Shown here: positions 54,940 to 64,000 of the stretch, piece by piece
Position numbering within the stretch: position 1 is the first letter of the stretch
Layout of the letters: each line of letters opens with the position of its first letter
Assembly: GCF_001605885.1 (NCBI RefSeq)
Contig: NZ_LRPE01000004.1
Location: forward strand, 124,001-188,000
DNA: 64,000 nt
Reading direction: 5' to 3'
Source of the DNA: Acinetobacter lactucae
GTDB taxonomy: Bacteria; Pseudomonadota; Gammaproteobacteria; Pseudomonadales; Moraxellaceae
The notes under the pieces: generated by a model
Told to the model about the DNA's origin: nothing
Seen by the model: the letters and a program-made list of their open reading frames with translations, nothing else
The model's database searches: none
Made by a program: the position numbers and the translations under genes

Positions 54940-56430
54940 ATGAGTTATTTTGATCCCACCCTCATCATGTTTATGGTGTACATCGTAGCAATGGTTCTTA
55001 TTGGCTTATTTGCCTACCGTGCTACAAGCGACTTCTCAGATTATATTCTCGGTGGTCGTAGTTTAGGCAGTTTCGTAACTGCATTATCCGCAGGCGCATC
55101 AGACATGAGTGGTTGGCTGCTCATGGGTTTACCAGGCGCGATTTATCTTTCTGGTTTATCTGAAGCGTGGATTGCAATTGGTCTTATTATCGGTGCTTGG
55201 CTTAACTGGCTACTGGTTGCTGGTCGATTACGCGTTCATACTGAAGTCCAAAATAATGCACTCACGTTGCCAGATTATTTTACAAGCCGTTTTGACGATC
55301 AGAAAAAAGTACTCCGTATTTTTTCTGCGGTTATTATCTTGGTTTTCTTTGCAATTTACTGTGCTTCAGGCATGGTAGCAGGCGCCCGTCTATTTGAAAA
55401 CTTATTCGGAATGTCTTACAACACAGCTATTTGGCTCAGTGCTATCGCAACCATCAGTTATGTTTGTATTGGTGGATTCTTAGCAATTAGCTGGACTGAT
55501 ACATTCCAAGCTGGCTTAATGATTTTTGCTCTGTTGTTAACACCAATCGTAACCTATCTTGCAATTGGCGATACGACTCATTTCGTTACGCTCATTGAAA
55601 CTGCTCGCCCACATGCATTTAATATTATTTCAGATTTAAGTGTAGTGGCGGTTCTATCCTCCATGGCATGGGGCTTAGGTTACTTTGGCCAGCCGCACAT
55701 TCTTGTGCGTTTCATGGCTGCTGACTCTGTAAAATCAATTCCTGCTGCTCGTCGTATTGGCATGACTTGGATGATCTTATGTTTAGTTGGTGCTGTCGGC
55801 GCTGGTTTCTTCGGTATTGCTTACTTTGAGCAACACCCTGAATTAGCAGCAGTTGTAAGCAAAAACCCTGAAACAGTATTTATGGAATTGACTAAAATCT
55901 TATTCAATCCATGGATTGTAGGTATCATTTTGGCTGCGATTTTAGCTGCTGTGATGAGTACGTTGAGCTGCCAGCTTTTGGTATGTTCAAGTGCATTAAC
56001 AGAAGATTTATACAAAGGCTTCATTCGTAAGAATGCATCTCAGAAAGAGCTTGTATGGGTTGGCCGTGTTATGGTTCTTGCGATTGCTGTTCTTGCGATT
56101 GCTCTTGCTGGTAACCCAGACAGTAAAGTTCTTGGTCTTGTTGCTTATGCATGGGCTGGTTTCGGTGCTGCATTTGGTCCGCTTATCATCTTGTCATTGT
56201 TCTGGAAACGTATGAATTTACAAGGTGCTTTAGCAGGTATGATCGTTGGTGCAGTCGTAGTTATTGGCTGGAAAAACCTTTTCGCAGACACTGGTGTTTA
56301 CGAAATTATTCCAGGCTTTATCCTTGCATTTATCAGTATCATTGTAGTGAGTCTTTTAACTAAAGCGCCAAATACGACAGTAACTGGTCGCTTTGAAAAA
56401 GCAGATGAACTCTACAAAGAAAGCGTATAA
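54940..56430 (+). CDS. putP: Sodium/proline symporter PutP
   Basis: This inner-membrane SSS-family symporter of 496 residues takes up proline with Na+. The family signature GGRSLGSFVTALSAGASDMSGWLLMGLPGAIY is in the N-terminal part, with the sodium-site serines in IAAILAAVMSTLSCQLLVCSSALTED. About 12-13 membrane segments are seen. AAGGA lies 12 bases before the ATG, which is long but the only choice. It pairs functionally with putA downstream. Confidence 0.95.
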   Translation: MSYFDPTLIMFMVYIVAMVLIGLFAYRATSDFSDYILGGRSLGSFVTALSAGASDMSGWLLMGLPGAIYLSGLSEAWIAIGLIIGAWLNWLLVAGRLRVHTEVQNNALTLPDYFTSRFDDQKKVLRIFSAVIILVFFAIYCASGMVAGARLFENLFGMSYNTAIWLSAIATISYVCIGGFLAISWTDTFQAGLMIFALLLTPIVTYLAIGDTTHFVTLIETARPHAFNIISDLSVVAVLSSMAWGLGYFGQPHILVRFMAADSVKSIPAARRIGMTWMILCLVGAVGAGFFGIAYFEQHPELAAVVSKNPETVFMELTKILFNPWIVGIILAAILAAVMSTLSCQLLVCSSALTEDLYKGFIRKNASQKELVWVGRVMVLAIAVLAIALAGNPDSKVLGLVAYAWAGFGAAFGPLIILSLFWKRMNLQGALAGMIVGAVVVIGWKNLFADTGVYEIIPGFILAFISIIVVSLLTKAPNTTVTGRFEKADELYKESV

Positions 56431-56437
56431 GTCATTG

Positions 56438-56476
56438 AAATAAATAAAAGGGGCTTCGGTCCCTTTATTTATTTTT
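56438..56476. terminator. Bidirectional terminator between putP and the lrp-type gene
   Basis: AAATAAATAAAAGGGG and CCCTTTATTTATTT form a long stem capped by a cTTCGg loop, with T runs on both strands. It overlaps the 3' end of the leftward Lrp gene. Confidence 0.88.
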
Positions 56477-56953
56477 GGTTTTGATTTTAATTTTTGAAGT
56501 ATCTTTTACAACTTGCATGACTGGATAACTACGAGTTTCTTTTACTCCTGGTAATTGCCACAACACCTGCCCCGCGATTCTTCTAAACTCTTCCATACTG
56601 CCACTTCGCAATTTAATTAAAAAATCAAACCCACCACTCACCATATGGCATTCAACGATTTCCGGGTAGTGAACAACAGCATCAATAAACTCATCTAAAA
56701 CGTTAGGTGTCGTTTTATCTAATAACACCTCAACGAACACCAAAAAATTTGCGTTCAACTTAACCGGATTTAATTTCGCTTCATATCCTAAGATGAATTC
56801 ATCTTTCGTTAATTTTTGAACTCGGGCCATAACAGCAGTTGGCGACAAGTTAACAAGTTCGGCCAATTTACTATTAGAAATTCGTCCATCTGTTTGAAGA
56901 ATATCCAAAATTTTTAAATCAGTGCGATCAAGGCTTAATATTGGGCCATTCAT
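56465..56953 (-). CDS. Lrp/AsnC-family regulator, probable PutR
   Basis: This 162-residue regulator has an N-terminal HTH (LDRTDLKILDILQTDGRISNSKLAELVNLSPTAVMARVQKL) and the C-terminal RAM ligand domain (VECHMVSGGFDFLIKLR). Its placement between putP and putA, divergent from putA, is the arrangement of PutR proline-responsive activators. Proline is therefore the likely effector, and its sites should lie in 56954-57077. Identity as PutR is inferred from context. Confidence 0.88.
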   Translation of the reverse strand: MNGPILSLDRTDLKILDILQTDGRISNSKLAELVNLSPTAVMARVQKLTKDEFILGYEAKLNPVKLNANFLVFVEVLLDKTTPNVLDEFIDAVVHYPEIVECHMVSGGFDFLIKLRSGSMEEFRRIAGQVLWQLPGVKETRSYPVMQVVKDTSKIKIKTKNK

Positions 56954-57077
56954 CTGAATTTTCCTCTAAAAAATGGGCTAAATATAGTGAGTTATTCGGT
57001 GTTTCTTCTGTAATGATAAATTATCTAAACCTCTCTACTCAAGATGAGTTTACGAGAGCTGGTTGGCGGAAACAGAT

Positions 57078-60000
57078 ATGAACACAATGGATACTTTTCA
57101 TCAAATGGATAAATCTCACCAAGGCTATATCACCGAATTTAACGATAAAAGTGAGTTTGAACAACGCATCAATACAGCTTGGCGACGTGCTGAACCAGAA
57201 GCTGTAGAAGAGCTATTACAAGCTGCCGCGGTATCTGATGATTTAGATCATAAAATTTATGACCTTGCTTTTAATCTTGCCAATAATTTACGTGAACGTA
57301 AGACCTCTTCGGGTAAAGCAGGTATTGTTCAAGGGTTATTACAAGAATTCTCTCTTTCTTCACAAGAAGGCGTGGCGCTCATGTGTCTTGCCGAAGCTTT
57401 GCTTCGTATTCCAGACTCAGCAACACGTGATTTGCTTATTCGAGATAAAATCAATCAAGGTAACTGGAAAGAACACGTTGGCCAAAGCAGCTTAATGTTT
57501 GTAAATGCTGCGGCATGGGGTCTCATGTTAACTGGTAAGCTGATGGAAACTCCAAAGCAAACTAGTCTTTCAAGTGTACTTACTGGCCTTTTAGCACGTA
57601 GTGGTCGTGGTATTATTCGTAAAGCCGTTGACGTTGCAATGCGTATGATGGGTGAACAGTTTGTGACTGGTGAGACCATTGAAGAAGCTGTAGACCATGC
57701 CAAAGTGCTTGAAGATAAAGGGTTCCGCTATTCTTATGATATGTTGGGTGAAGCAGCTTTAACCGAACATGATGCTGAACGTTACTTTAACGATTACACA
57801 CAAGCCATTCATGCAATTGGTAAAGCGTCTAATGGCAAAGGCGTTTATGATGGCCCGGGTATTTCAATTAAGCTTTCTGCTTTACATCCTCGCTATCAAC
57901 GTGCGCAAATTGAACGTGTTCATAAAGAACTCTACGGCAAAGTATTTGAACTCGCTCTTTTGGCTAAAAAATACAATATTGGTTTAAATATTGATGCAGA
58001 AGAATCAGAGCGTTTAGAAATTTCTCTTGAGTTACTTGAACGTCTTTGCTTTGAGCCGGAACTTGCAAACTGGAAAGGCATTGGTTTTGTAATTCAAGCT
58101 TATCAAAAACGTTGTTTCTTCGTGGTTGATTACATTATTGACCTTGCTAAACGCAGCCAAAAGCGTCTCATGATCCGTCTTGTAAAAGGTGCGTATTGGG
58201 ATAGCGAAATTAAGAAAGCGCAAATCGAAGGTATGGATGACTACCCTGTCTTCACTCGTAAAGTACATACAGATTTATCTTATATCGCTTGTGCTAAAAA
58301 ATTACTTGCTGCGCCAGAATTTATCTATCCGCAATTTGCAACTCACAATGCTCAAACATTGGCAACAATCTATCATTTAGCTGATCCAAGCAAATATTAT
58401 GCTGGTCAATATGAATTCCAATGTTTACATGGCATGGGTGAACCGCTTTATGAACAAGTTGTGGGCCCACGTGAACAAAATAAATTAGGCGTGCCATGCC
58501 GTATTTATGCTCCTGTTGGTAACCATGAAACTTTGTTGGCTTATTTAGTTCGTCGTTTACTTGAAAATGGCGCAAATACTTCATTCGTTAACCGTATTGC
58601 CGATAAAACGCTTAAAGTTGACGATCTTATTCAGTCTCCAATTTACGATATTCGTAATGCAGCTAAGCTTGAAGGTTCGATTGGTTTAAAACATCCATCA
58701 ATTCCTCTACCTTTAGATATGTACGGAACACTTCGTAAAAACTCTAAAGGCTATGATTTAGCAAATGATGCTCCACTTGCAGCTCTAGACAGCACAGCTC
58801 AAGAACTACGTAATCGTGTTTGGCAAAGCCATCCATTATTGGCAAATAACGATTCATTAGAGCAAGGTCATTCTGTTGCAATTACAAACCCAGCACAAAA
58901 TGATGAAATTGTTGGTTATGTACAAGAAGCTGATCTTAAGCATGTCGAAATTGCGCTTAACTCAGCTGAACAAACTCAATCAGAATGGTCAAATACGCTT
59001 AAAGAACAGCGTGCTCAACACTTAAAACGTGCAGCTGACCTCATGGAAAGCCGCATTCAAGAATTGATGGTTTTACTCTGCCGAGAAAGCGGTAAAACTT
59101 ATGCCAATGCGATTGCAGAAGTTCGCGAAGCTGTAGACTTCTTACGTTACTACGCAACTCAAGTTGAAAACCTACCAGAAAATACAGCTATTCAGCCTTT
59201 AGGTACTGTACTTTGTATTAGCCCATGGAACTTCCCTCTTGCGATTTTTTCTGGCCAAATTGCTGCAGCATTAGTGAGTGGTAACTGTGTTATTGCTAAA
59301 CCTGCTGAACAAACACCATTAATCGCAGCTCAAGCAGTTCAGATTTTATGGGAAGCCGGTATTCCACATGGTGCTGTACAGTTACTTCCTGGCCGTGGTG
59401 AAACAGTCGGTGCTCAGCTTAGCCAAGATAGCCGTATCGATGGCATTATGTTTACAGGTTCGACTGAAGTTGCAAAAATTTTGCAGAAGACCGTTGCGAA
59501 ACGTTTATCTGAAAATGGTCAATCGATTCCTCTCATTGCAGAGACTGGCGGTCAAAATGCAATGATTGTGGACTCATCAGCATTAACTGAACAAGTTGTA
59601 CTCGATGTTGTAAGTTCTGCTTTTGATAGCGCGGGTCAACGTTGCTCTGCTTTACGTATTTTATGTGTACAAGAAGACAGTGCTGCAACCGTGATTAAAA
59701 TGCTTAAAGGTGCAATGCAACAGTTGATCGTAGGTAATCCTGCAATTTTAAAAACTGACATTGGTCCTGTTATTGATGACGAAGCAAAACAAACGATTGA
59801 CCAGCACATTCAAAAAATGAAGTCTAAAGGCTATCCGGTACATCAGTTGATGTTCGGTGCAACAAGCCAGAATGAATTAGATAAAGGAACTTTTGTTGTA
59901 CCAACAGCAATTGAACTCCCTAATCTTGATGACTTACAACGCGAAGTTTTTGGTCCAGTTTTACACATCATTACCTATAAGTATGGTGAGCTTGAACAAC

Positions 60001-60830
60001 TCATTTCACGCATTAATGCCAAAGGCTATGGTTTAACAATGGGTCTACATACCCGTATTGATGAAACCATCCAAACAGTCATTCAACATGCTGAAGTGGG
60101 TAACCTTTATATCAACCGTAATATTGTTGGTGCTGTTGTTGGTGTTCAACCATTCGGTGGTGAAGGTTTATCTGGTACCGGTCCAAAAGCTGGCGGTCCG
60201 CTTTACATGTATCGCTTAATGCAACATTGTTCAAACAAAGTATTGGCAACACCATTTGCCATGAAGACTGAGCAAACTGCTTTTGAAGGCTTTAACCGTG
60301 AGATTTATCAGAGCTTACAAAATTGGGCGAAACAGCATTTACCGCAAGAAAATCGTGCTATCGAACCATTTGGTGTTGGTAAATTCTATGAGTTACAAGG
60401 CCCTACTGGGGAAAGTAACCAATATATTATTTTGCCGCGTCATCGTGTTCTTTCAATCGCTGATACAGAACAAAATCAGTTGCATCAGTTGCTCGCAATT
60501 TTTGCAGTGGGTAGCCAAGCGGCCGTAATGCCAAATAGTCCATTGTTGGCAAAATACAAACAAACATTGCCAAAAGATGTGCTTGCTGCAATTACTACAG
60601 TTAAAAACATCTCATCAGATGATTTTGATGCAGTTTTACATCATGGTAATCGCGAAGAGATCTTCTCATTACAGCAAGAGATTGCTACTCGTTCTGGTGC
60701 AATTGTTGGTATTACCCATGTTGAGCCGAATGAAACTATTCCACTTGAGCGTTTAGTGATTGAACGTGCAATTAGTGTGAATACAGCTGCGGCTGGTGGT
60801 AACGCAAGCTTAATGACAATGACTGATTAA
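57078..60830 (+). CDS. putA: Bifunctional proline dehydrogenase / glutamate-semialdehyde dehydrogenase
   Basis: This enzyme oxidises proline to glutamate in two coupled steps. The 1250-residue protein has a proline dehydrogenase barrel (about 180-560, with YDMLGEAALT, GISIKLSALHPRY and GLNIDAEESERLE), then an aldehyde dehydrogenase domain (LCISPWNFPLAIF, ETGGQNAMIVDSSAL, catalytic Cys in AGQRCSALRIL) and a C-terminal domain. The N-terminal ribbon-helix-helix of E. coli PutA is missing, so it should not regulate transcription itself. The ATG at 57078 is preferred over TTG 57063. Confidence 0.95.
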   Translation: MNTMDTFHQMDKSHQGYITEFNDKSEFEQRINTAWRRAEPEAVEELLQAAAVSDDLDHKIYDLAFNLANNLRERKTSSGKAGIVQGLLQEFSLSSQEGVALMCLAEALLRIPDSATRDLLIRDKINQGNWKEHVGQSSLMFVNAAAWGLMLTGKLMETPKQTSLSSVLTGLLARSGRGIIRKAVDVAMRMMGEQFVTGETIEEAVDHAKVLEDKGFRYSYDMLGEAALTEHDAERYFNDYTQAIHAIGKASNGKGVYDGPGISIKLSALHPRYQRAQIERVHKELYGKVFELALLAKKYNIGLNIDAEESERLEISLELLERLCFEPELANWKGIGFVIQAYQKRCFFVVDYIIDLAKRSQKRLMIRLVKGAYWDSEIKKAQIEGMDDYPVFTRKVHTDLSYIACAKKLLAAPEFIYPQFATHNAQTLATIYHLADPSKYYAGQYEFQCLHGMGEPLYEQVVGPREQNKLGVPCRIYAPVGNHETLLAYLVRRLLENGANTSFVNRIADKTLKVDDLIQSPIYDIRNAAKLEGSIGLKHPSIPLPLDMYGTLRKNSKGYDLANDAPLAALDSTAQELRNRVWQSHPLLANNDSLEQGHSVAITNPAQNDEIVGYVQEADLKHVEIALNSAEQTQSEWSNTLKEQRAQHLKRAADLMESRIQELMVLLCRESGKTYANAIAEVREAVDFLRYYATQVENLPENTAIQPLGTVLCISPWNFPLAIFSGQIAAALVSGNCVIAKPAEQTPLIAAQAVQILWEAGIPHGAVQLLPGRGETVGAQLSQDSRIDGIMFTGSTEVAKILQKTVAKRLSENGQSIPLIAETGGQNAMIVDSSALTEQVVLDVVSSAFDSAGQRCSALRILCVQEDSAATVIKMLKGAMQQLIVGNPAILKTDIGPVIDDEAKQTIDQHIQKMKSKGYPVHQLMFGATSQNELDKGTFVVPTAIELPNLDDLQREVFGPVLHIITYKYGELEQLISRINAKGYGLTMGLHTRIDETIQTVIQHAEVGNLYINRNIVGAVVGVQPFGGEGLSGTGPKAGGPLYMYRLMQHCSNKVLATPFAMKTEQTAFEGFNREIYQSLQNWAKQHLPQENRAIEPFGVGKFYELQGPTGESNQYIILPRHRVLSIADTEQNQLHQLLAIFAVGSQAAVMPNSPLLAKYKQTLPKDVLAAITTVKNISSDDFDAVLHHGNREEIFSLQQEIATRSGAIVGITHVEPNETIPLERLVIERAISVNTAAAGGNASLMTMTD

Positions 60831-60843
60831 TACCTAACTTTCT

Positions 60844-60876
60844 AAAAAGCCCAAATCTCAGTATTTGGGCTTTTTT
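60844..60876 (+). terminator. Terminator after putA
   Basis: AAAAAGCCCAAAT and ATTTGGGCTTTTT form a perfect stem with a 6-base loop and T run. Confidence 0.88.
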
Positions 60877-60934
60877 ATTTAATCAAGTAATCTATTATTA
60901 AATATATAAACTTTATCAATTCGAGATTCTAATA

Positions 60935-61408
60935 ATGGTCTTTTTAGAACCAGAACAATATCAACAAAGATGCGCTCAACTTTTTAATTCATATCACAAA
61001 GCTATTTGCACCCTTCTACCATTTGCCAAAATTGAGCATATTGGTTCATCCGCTATACCGAATGCTATTTCTAAAGGTGATCTAGATATTTACATTCAAG
61101 TTATGCCTGAGCAATTTGAATGCGCAATTGAACGCCTAAAAACACTCAACTTTATCGAAAAGCCAAATACACTAAGAACACATGAACTTTGTATGCTCGA
61201 GTCACTCAACGACGATGATGTCGCTTTTCAAATTGTAGTATCAGATTCAATATTCACATTTTTCTTAACATTTAAAAATAAGCTTATAGAATCACCCACA
61301 TTGGTCAATGAATATAATCAATTAAAATTACAGTGTAATCATTTAGACCCTGATCAATATAGAACAATAAAAGCAGATTTTATTAATCGCGTTTTAAATC
61401 AACTCTAG
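60935..61408 (+). CDS. GrpB/DUF2204-like nucleotidyltransferase-family protein
   Basis: This 157-residue protein shows the nucleotidyltransferase core of the GrpB family: IEHIGSSAIPNAISKGDLDIYIQV, with the hG[GS]x9-13Dh[DE]h pattern. The C-terminal helical part (PDQYRTIKADFINRVL) fits too. Substrates of the family are largely unknown. Some GrpB members have a kinase-like fused domain, absent here. The ribosome site is weak. Confidence 0.8.
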   Translation: MVFLEPEQYQQRCAQLFNSYHKAICTLLPFAKIEHIGSSAIPNAISKGDLDIYIQVMPEQFECAIERLKTLNFIEKPNTLRTHELCMLESLNDDDVAFQIVVSDSIFTFFLTFKNKLIESPTLVNEYNQLKLQCNHLDPDQYRTIKADFINRVLNQL

Positions 61409-61515
61409 TTTAGGTACCTCTTTTCTCTTATGTATATCTGGTTAAAATTGGCTCCTGTAAGTTCAATTTTTTTGATACCATTCACTATTTGATTCTGTCT
61501 AAATTTTCTTTGTCT

Positions 61516-62601
61516 ATGACCTCTTCTTATCGTCAACAACTTCAAGCTAAAATTGACCGCATTACTACTCAATTTTCTGAATTTACACCACCTATATTAG
61601 AAGTGTTTGAATCACCTGAACAACATTTCCGTATGCGTGCTGAATTTCGTATCTGGCATACAGAAAATGATATGTTCTATGCCATGTTTGAGCGTAATGA
61701 TGACGACAAGCAAAAAACTGTTGTACGCATTGATGAGTTTCCAATTGCAGATCAAAGCATCAATGATTTAATGCCAAAACTTTTGGAAGAACTTAAGGCT
61801 GAGCCTAAGCTTTCTAATCGTTTATTTGAAGCTGATTTTCTCGCAACACTTAGCGGAGAAATGTTGGTTACCCTAATTTATCACCGTAAACTGGATCAAG
61901 AATGGGAACAAGCCGCTAAAGTGCTTGCCGATAAATTAGATATTAAAATTATGGGCCGTAGTCGTGGCCAGAAAATTGTTATTGGCGATGATTTCGTCGT
62001 TGAAGAATTCGAACTTTTAAATCGTTCATTTAAATATAAACAAATCGAAAGCAGCTTTACTCAGCCTAATGCACAAGTTTGCAAAAAAATGCTGCAATGG
62101 GCATGTGACGCAGCTGAAGGATCAAAAAAACACTTATTAGAACTTTATTGTGGTAATGGTAATTTTACACTTCCACTCTCTTTAAAGTTCGAACGAGTGC
62201 TTGCTACTGAGCTTGCAAAATCATCTGTTTATGCAGCTCAATGGAATATTGAACAGAACCAGATTGATAATATTCAGGTAGCCCGTCTCTCGGCTGAAGA
62301 GTTTACTCAGGCTTATCAAGGTGAACGAGAATTCCGTCGTCTACAAGAAGCAAATATTGATATTCAAAGTTATGACTTTGACACGGTATTTGTAGATCCA
62401 CCGCGTGCAGGAATTGATGATGAAACTTTGAAATTATTACAGGGTTTTGAACGTATTATCTACATTTCATGTAACCCTGACACGTTATATGAAAATTTAA
62501 AAACTCTCAGTCAAACTCATCGAGTGACTAAATTTGCCTTATTTGATCAGTTCCCTTATACGCATCATGTAGAGTCTGGTGTTTTACTTGAGAAGATTTA
62601 A
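61516..62601 (+). CDS. trmA: tRNA (uracil-54-C5)-methyltransferase
   Basis: This enzyme makes m5U54 in tRNA using SAM. The 361 residues contain the SAM motif [22 protein letters not shown] and the catalytic-cysteine motif [11 protein letters not shown], and end with [17 protein letters not shown], the TrmA-type C-terminus. The ATG at 61516 is chosen over TTG 61489. No TRAM domain precedes it, which separates TrmA from RumA/RlmD. Confidence 0.95.
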   Translation: MTSSYRQQLQAKIDRITTQFSEFTPPILEVFESPEQHFRMRAEFRIWHTENDMFYAMFERNDDDKQKTVVRIDEFPIADQSINDLMPKLLEELKAEPKLSNRLFEADFLATLSGEMLVTLIYHRKLDQEWEQAAKVLADKLDIKIMGRSRGQKIVIGDDFVVEEFELLNRSFKYKQIESSFTQPNAQVCKKMLQWACDAAEGSKKHLLELYCGNGNFTLPLSLKFERVLATELAKSSVYAAQWNIEQNQIDNIQVARLSAEEFTQAYQGEREFRRLQEANIDIQSYDFDTVFVDPPRAGIDDETLKLLQGFERIIYISCNPDTLYENLKTLSQTHRVTKFALFDQFPYTHHVESGVLLEKI

Positions 62602-62627
62602 ACAAAATCTTTCATTGTAAAATTTGA

Positions 62628-62657
62628 AATAAGGAGGTTAGCTACCTCCTTATTTTT
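62628..62657 (+). terminator. Terminator after trmA
   Basis: AATAAGGAGGT and ACCTCCTTATT form a perfect 11-bp stem with a TAGCT loop and T run. The left arm contains a Shine-Dalgarno-like AAGGAGG, but no start codon follows. Confidence 0.88.
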
Positions 62658-62849
62658 TAAGGTTTTCTTATTTAACTATTTAAATTTTCAAAAAATATCA
62701 AGTCATCTGTTCGTCATAATTTCGTTTAACTCAAGCATTCCCATCGAAAATTCTCGAGTTCAACTGGTGCTTTTATCACTTATAGAGTCTTGTATTTTAT
62801 TTTAAATTGGCTATATTTCGAGCTATGTTAGGTTGTATATGAAGGCTCT

Positions 62850-63083
62850 ATGAGTTTTTGGCAAAAGCTGTTCTTAGCAGATCAACAGCATAACGAGCAT
62901 AAAAACCAAACTGCTTGTGTTGAAAATGACTGCTCATGTAAAACTAATGAACAACTTCTAAGTGCGCTAGCACAAGCAACAGATGAAGATGTCATTAAGG
63001 GAATTAAAAGAGTTCTTATTTCCCGTGGTTATAGCCGAAAAGAGTTAAATGAAGTCGTCACTCAAAAACCATCTATTCATTAA
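62850..63083 (+). CDS. Small Cys-motif protein, hypothetical
   Basis: This 77-residue soluble protein has no recognised domain. It has a C23-x4-C28-x-C30 cluster (ACVENDCSCK) that could bind a metal, then two helices (EQLLSALAQATDEDVIKGIKRVLISRGYSRKELNEVV) with a spacing suggesting a helical hairpin. GAAGG is 7 bases before the ATG and a terminator follows, so it is probably a real gene. Function is unknown. Confidence 0.75.
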   Translation: MSFWQKLFLADQQHNEHKNQTACVENDCSCKTNEQLLSALAQATDEDVIKGIKRVLISRGYSRKELNEVVTQKPSIH

Positions 63084-63085
63084 TT

Positions 63086-63113
63086 AAAAAGCCAGTCTTG
63101 TACTGGCTTTTTT
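63086..63113. terminator. Terminator after the small Cys-motif gene
   Basis: AAAAAGCCAGT and ACTGGCTTTTT pair perfectly around a CTTGT-like loop with T runs on both strands, serving convergent genes from both sides. Confidence 0.88.
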
Positions 63114-63123
63114 ATATTTTACT

Positions 63124-63867
63124 TTAATTCACACAACCCGACTGATCTATCCAGCCCACCATTGGCCCCATTTGAAATTGCTGGTCATTCCGGTTGTTCT
63201 TTTGCATATATAAACTAGATATAGAACCATCCAGATATAAAGCCTGCTCTACTTTAAGATTTCTTTGAAAAAAATGGGCAAAATTATAGAAATTCACCCT
63301 ATTTTTCGATATTACAAAATAGAGTCTATTATTTCGAATACCAACACCATTACGAATTTTCTTTGATTGAGAGTCAGGTATAAAAATAGAATTTATTTTC
63401 CCATCAATAACTAACATGGGACCAGATTGAGTTGCATAATCAACTTTCAAATTTTTTCGGTTATATTGTTGTGTGGTTAACACAAAGGCCTGTTTTTTGC
63501 TCCAAGCCAATATACCATTCGGCTGTAAAAAGAAATTTCCTCCTTCTTTATTTTCATTTAAAGACTGAATCACTTTGGCTCGTTCAACATACAAACCTAC
63601 TGGAGAAAATCCTGGATGAAACATCCCTGCATTCATTGCAAAACTAAGCTGTTCGCACTGTTTTAATTGTTGCTGAACATTGTTAAAGCTTTTGTAATAT
63701 CGCTGATTATGAGGATTTTTTAAAAATAGGCGTAATGCTTTAAAATCGCTGATTGCAACCACATCAAATTGATCACCTTCTACCGTTTTAACTTGCTGGT
63801 GTTCTATAGCATATGCGGATTGAAACAAAAGCCCATATAAAGCTAAACACCCGATGACCCATTTCAT
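63124..63867 (-). CDS. Phosphodiester glycosidase-family (NAGPA/DUF2233) exported protein
   Basis: This is a secreted protein of 247 residues with a signal peptide (MKWVIGCLALYGLLFQSAYAI). The DUF2233/NAGPA-type core is visible as SFAMNAGMFHPGFSPVGLYVERAKVI, GNFFLQPNGILAW, ATQSGPMLVIDGKIN, RNGVGIRNNRLYFVIS and ALYLDGSISSLY. The related fold acts as a phosphodiester glycosidase in NAGPA and as a sugar-release or wall enzyme in bacteria. Its substrate here is unknown. It is convergent with the small Cys gene. Confidence 0.85.
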   Translation of the reverse strand: MKWVIGCLALYGLLFQSAYAIEHQQVKTVEGDQFDVVAISDFKALRLFLKNPHNQRYYKSFNNVQQQLKQCEQLSFAMNAGMFHPGFSPVGLYVERAKVIQSLNENKEGGNFFLQPNGILAWSKKQAFVLTTQQYNRKNLKVDYATQSGPMLVIDGKINSIFIPDSQSKKIRNGVGIRNNRLYFVISKNRVNFYNFAHFFQRNLKVEQALYLDGSISSLYMQKNNRNDQQFQMGPMVGWIDQSGCVN

Positions 63868-63929
63868 TTAACAATACCTGACATGACATTTTTCCTTCAT
63901 ATTAAGTAACTAAATTATATACAAGCAAT

Positions 63930-64000
63930 ATGAATAGATTGGATATGCATCAAACTCATTCATTCGACCGAATCAATACACTCCAAATTGCTGATATTGG
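63930..64000 (+). CDS. Possible gene start, cut by the window edge
   Basis: An ATG at 63930 opens a frame without stops to the last base (23 codons). It begins MNRLDMHQTHSFDRINTLQI and continues to the edge. It lacks a good ribosome site and the protein is too short to recognise. An alternative ATG lies at 63945. Confidence 0.4.
   Translation, partial: MNRLDMHQTHSFDRINTLQIADI

Noticed and set aside
62628..62657. AAGGAGG as a strong ribosome-binding site
   Set aside because: It is one arm of the trmA terminator and no start codon follows at a usable distance.

Overview
The window is a stretch of Acinetobacter-type chromosome, most likely from the A. calcoaceticus-baumannii complex. The base composition is AT-rich. 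Gene content and order fit that genus: a receptor-tonB-exbB-exbD-exbD cluster, separate gspHIJK genes, proline catabolism with an Lrp-type regulator and a PutA lacking the DNA-binding domain, murU-amgK beside lptD-surA, and exbB-exbD-msbA-lpxK-kdsB. These assignments come from reading the proteins by eye; no database search was run. I saw no tRNA, rRNA, insertion sequence, prophage or CRISPR array.

Layout. (1) 1-5970: a TonB-dependent receptor followed by tonB, exbB and two exbD genes. It has a near-perfect sigma-54 promoter at 501-516, an inverted repeat about 100 bases further upstream, and a stem-loop between receptor and tonB. (2) 5957-11294, leftward: GNAT acetyltransferase, malate synthase G, ZapE-type ATPase, AraC-type regulator. 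(3) 11455-13921, rightward: a Baeyer-Villiger-type flavin monooxygenase and a LysO-type lysine exporter whose start codon directly abuts a 15-bp hairpin. (4) 13918-35973, a long leftward block. From upstream to downstream it holds amgK-murU, rsmG-parA-parB, exbB-exbD-msbA-lpxK-kdsB, holB-pilZ-tatD-tetR-gspHIJK, a QueD-like gene, ung, an enoyl-CoA hydratase-family gene, tadA, an SRPBCC gene, cmk, rpsA, ihfB, lapA and pyrF. (5) 36094-39842: lptD-surA (outer-membrane assembly), divergent from amgK-murU. (6) 39960-42675, leftward: fba, a small lipoprotein gene, pgk. (7) 42814-44984: a DUF2237 gene, maf and a ribosomal-oxygenase cupin gene. (8) 45352-53729, rightward: an isolated TetR gene, an ArsR gene with a BigR/YgaV-type cysteine pair, sstT, a DUF1275 gene, a DUF2058 gene, an ABC exporter with a long leader, a MaoC gene, an AraC-type regulator and gcvH. 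(9) 53829-60830: a sirtuin, putP, an Lrp-type regulator (leftward) and putA. (10) 60935-64000: a GrpB-family gene, trmA, a small Cys-motif protein, a phosphodiester glycosidase-family protein, and the first codons of a possible gene running off the right edge.

How the genes fit together. Much of the window serves the envelope: LOS precursor synthesis and flipping (kdsB, lpxK, msbA), LOS insertion and porin folding (lptD, surA), peptidoglycan recycling (amgK, murU), type II secretion pseudopilins, and two separate ExbB/ExbD proton motors. A second theme is growth on amino acids and C2 or C4 compounds: proline uptake and oxidation, glyoxylate-shunt malate synthase, gluconeogenic fba/pgk, Ser/Thr import and Lys export.

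I did not find an obviously new multi-gene system. The most interesting signals are regulatory: the sigma-54 promoter on a TonB system, the hairpin touching the lysO start codon, the thiol-switch ArsR without a recognisable target operon, the orphan TetR-type operator at 46035-46050, and a sirtuin lacking its zinc cysteines.
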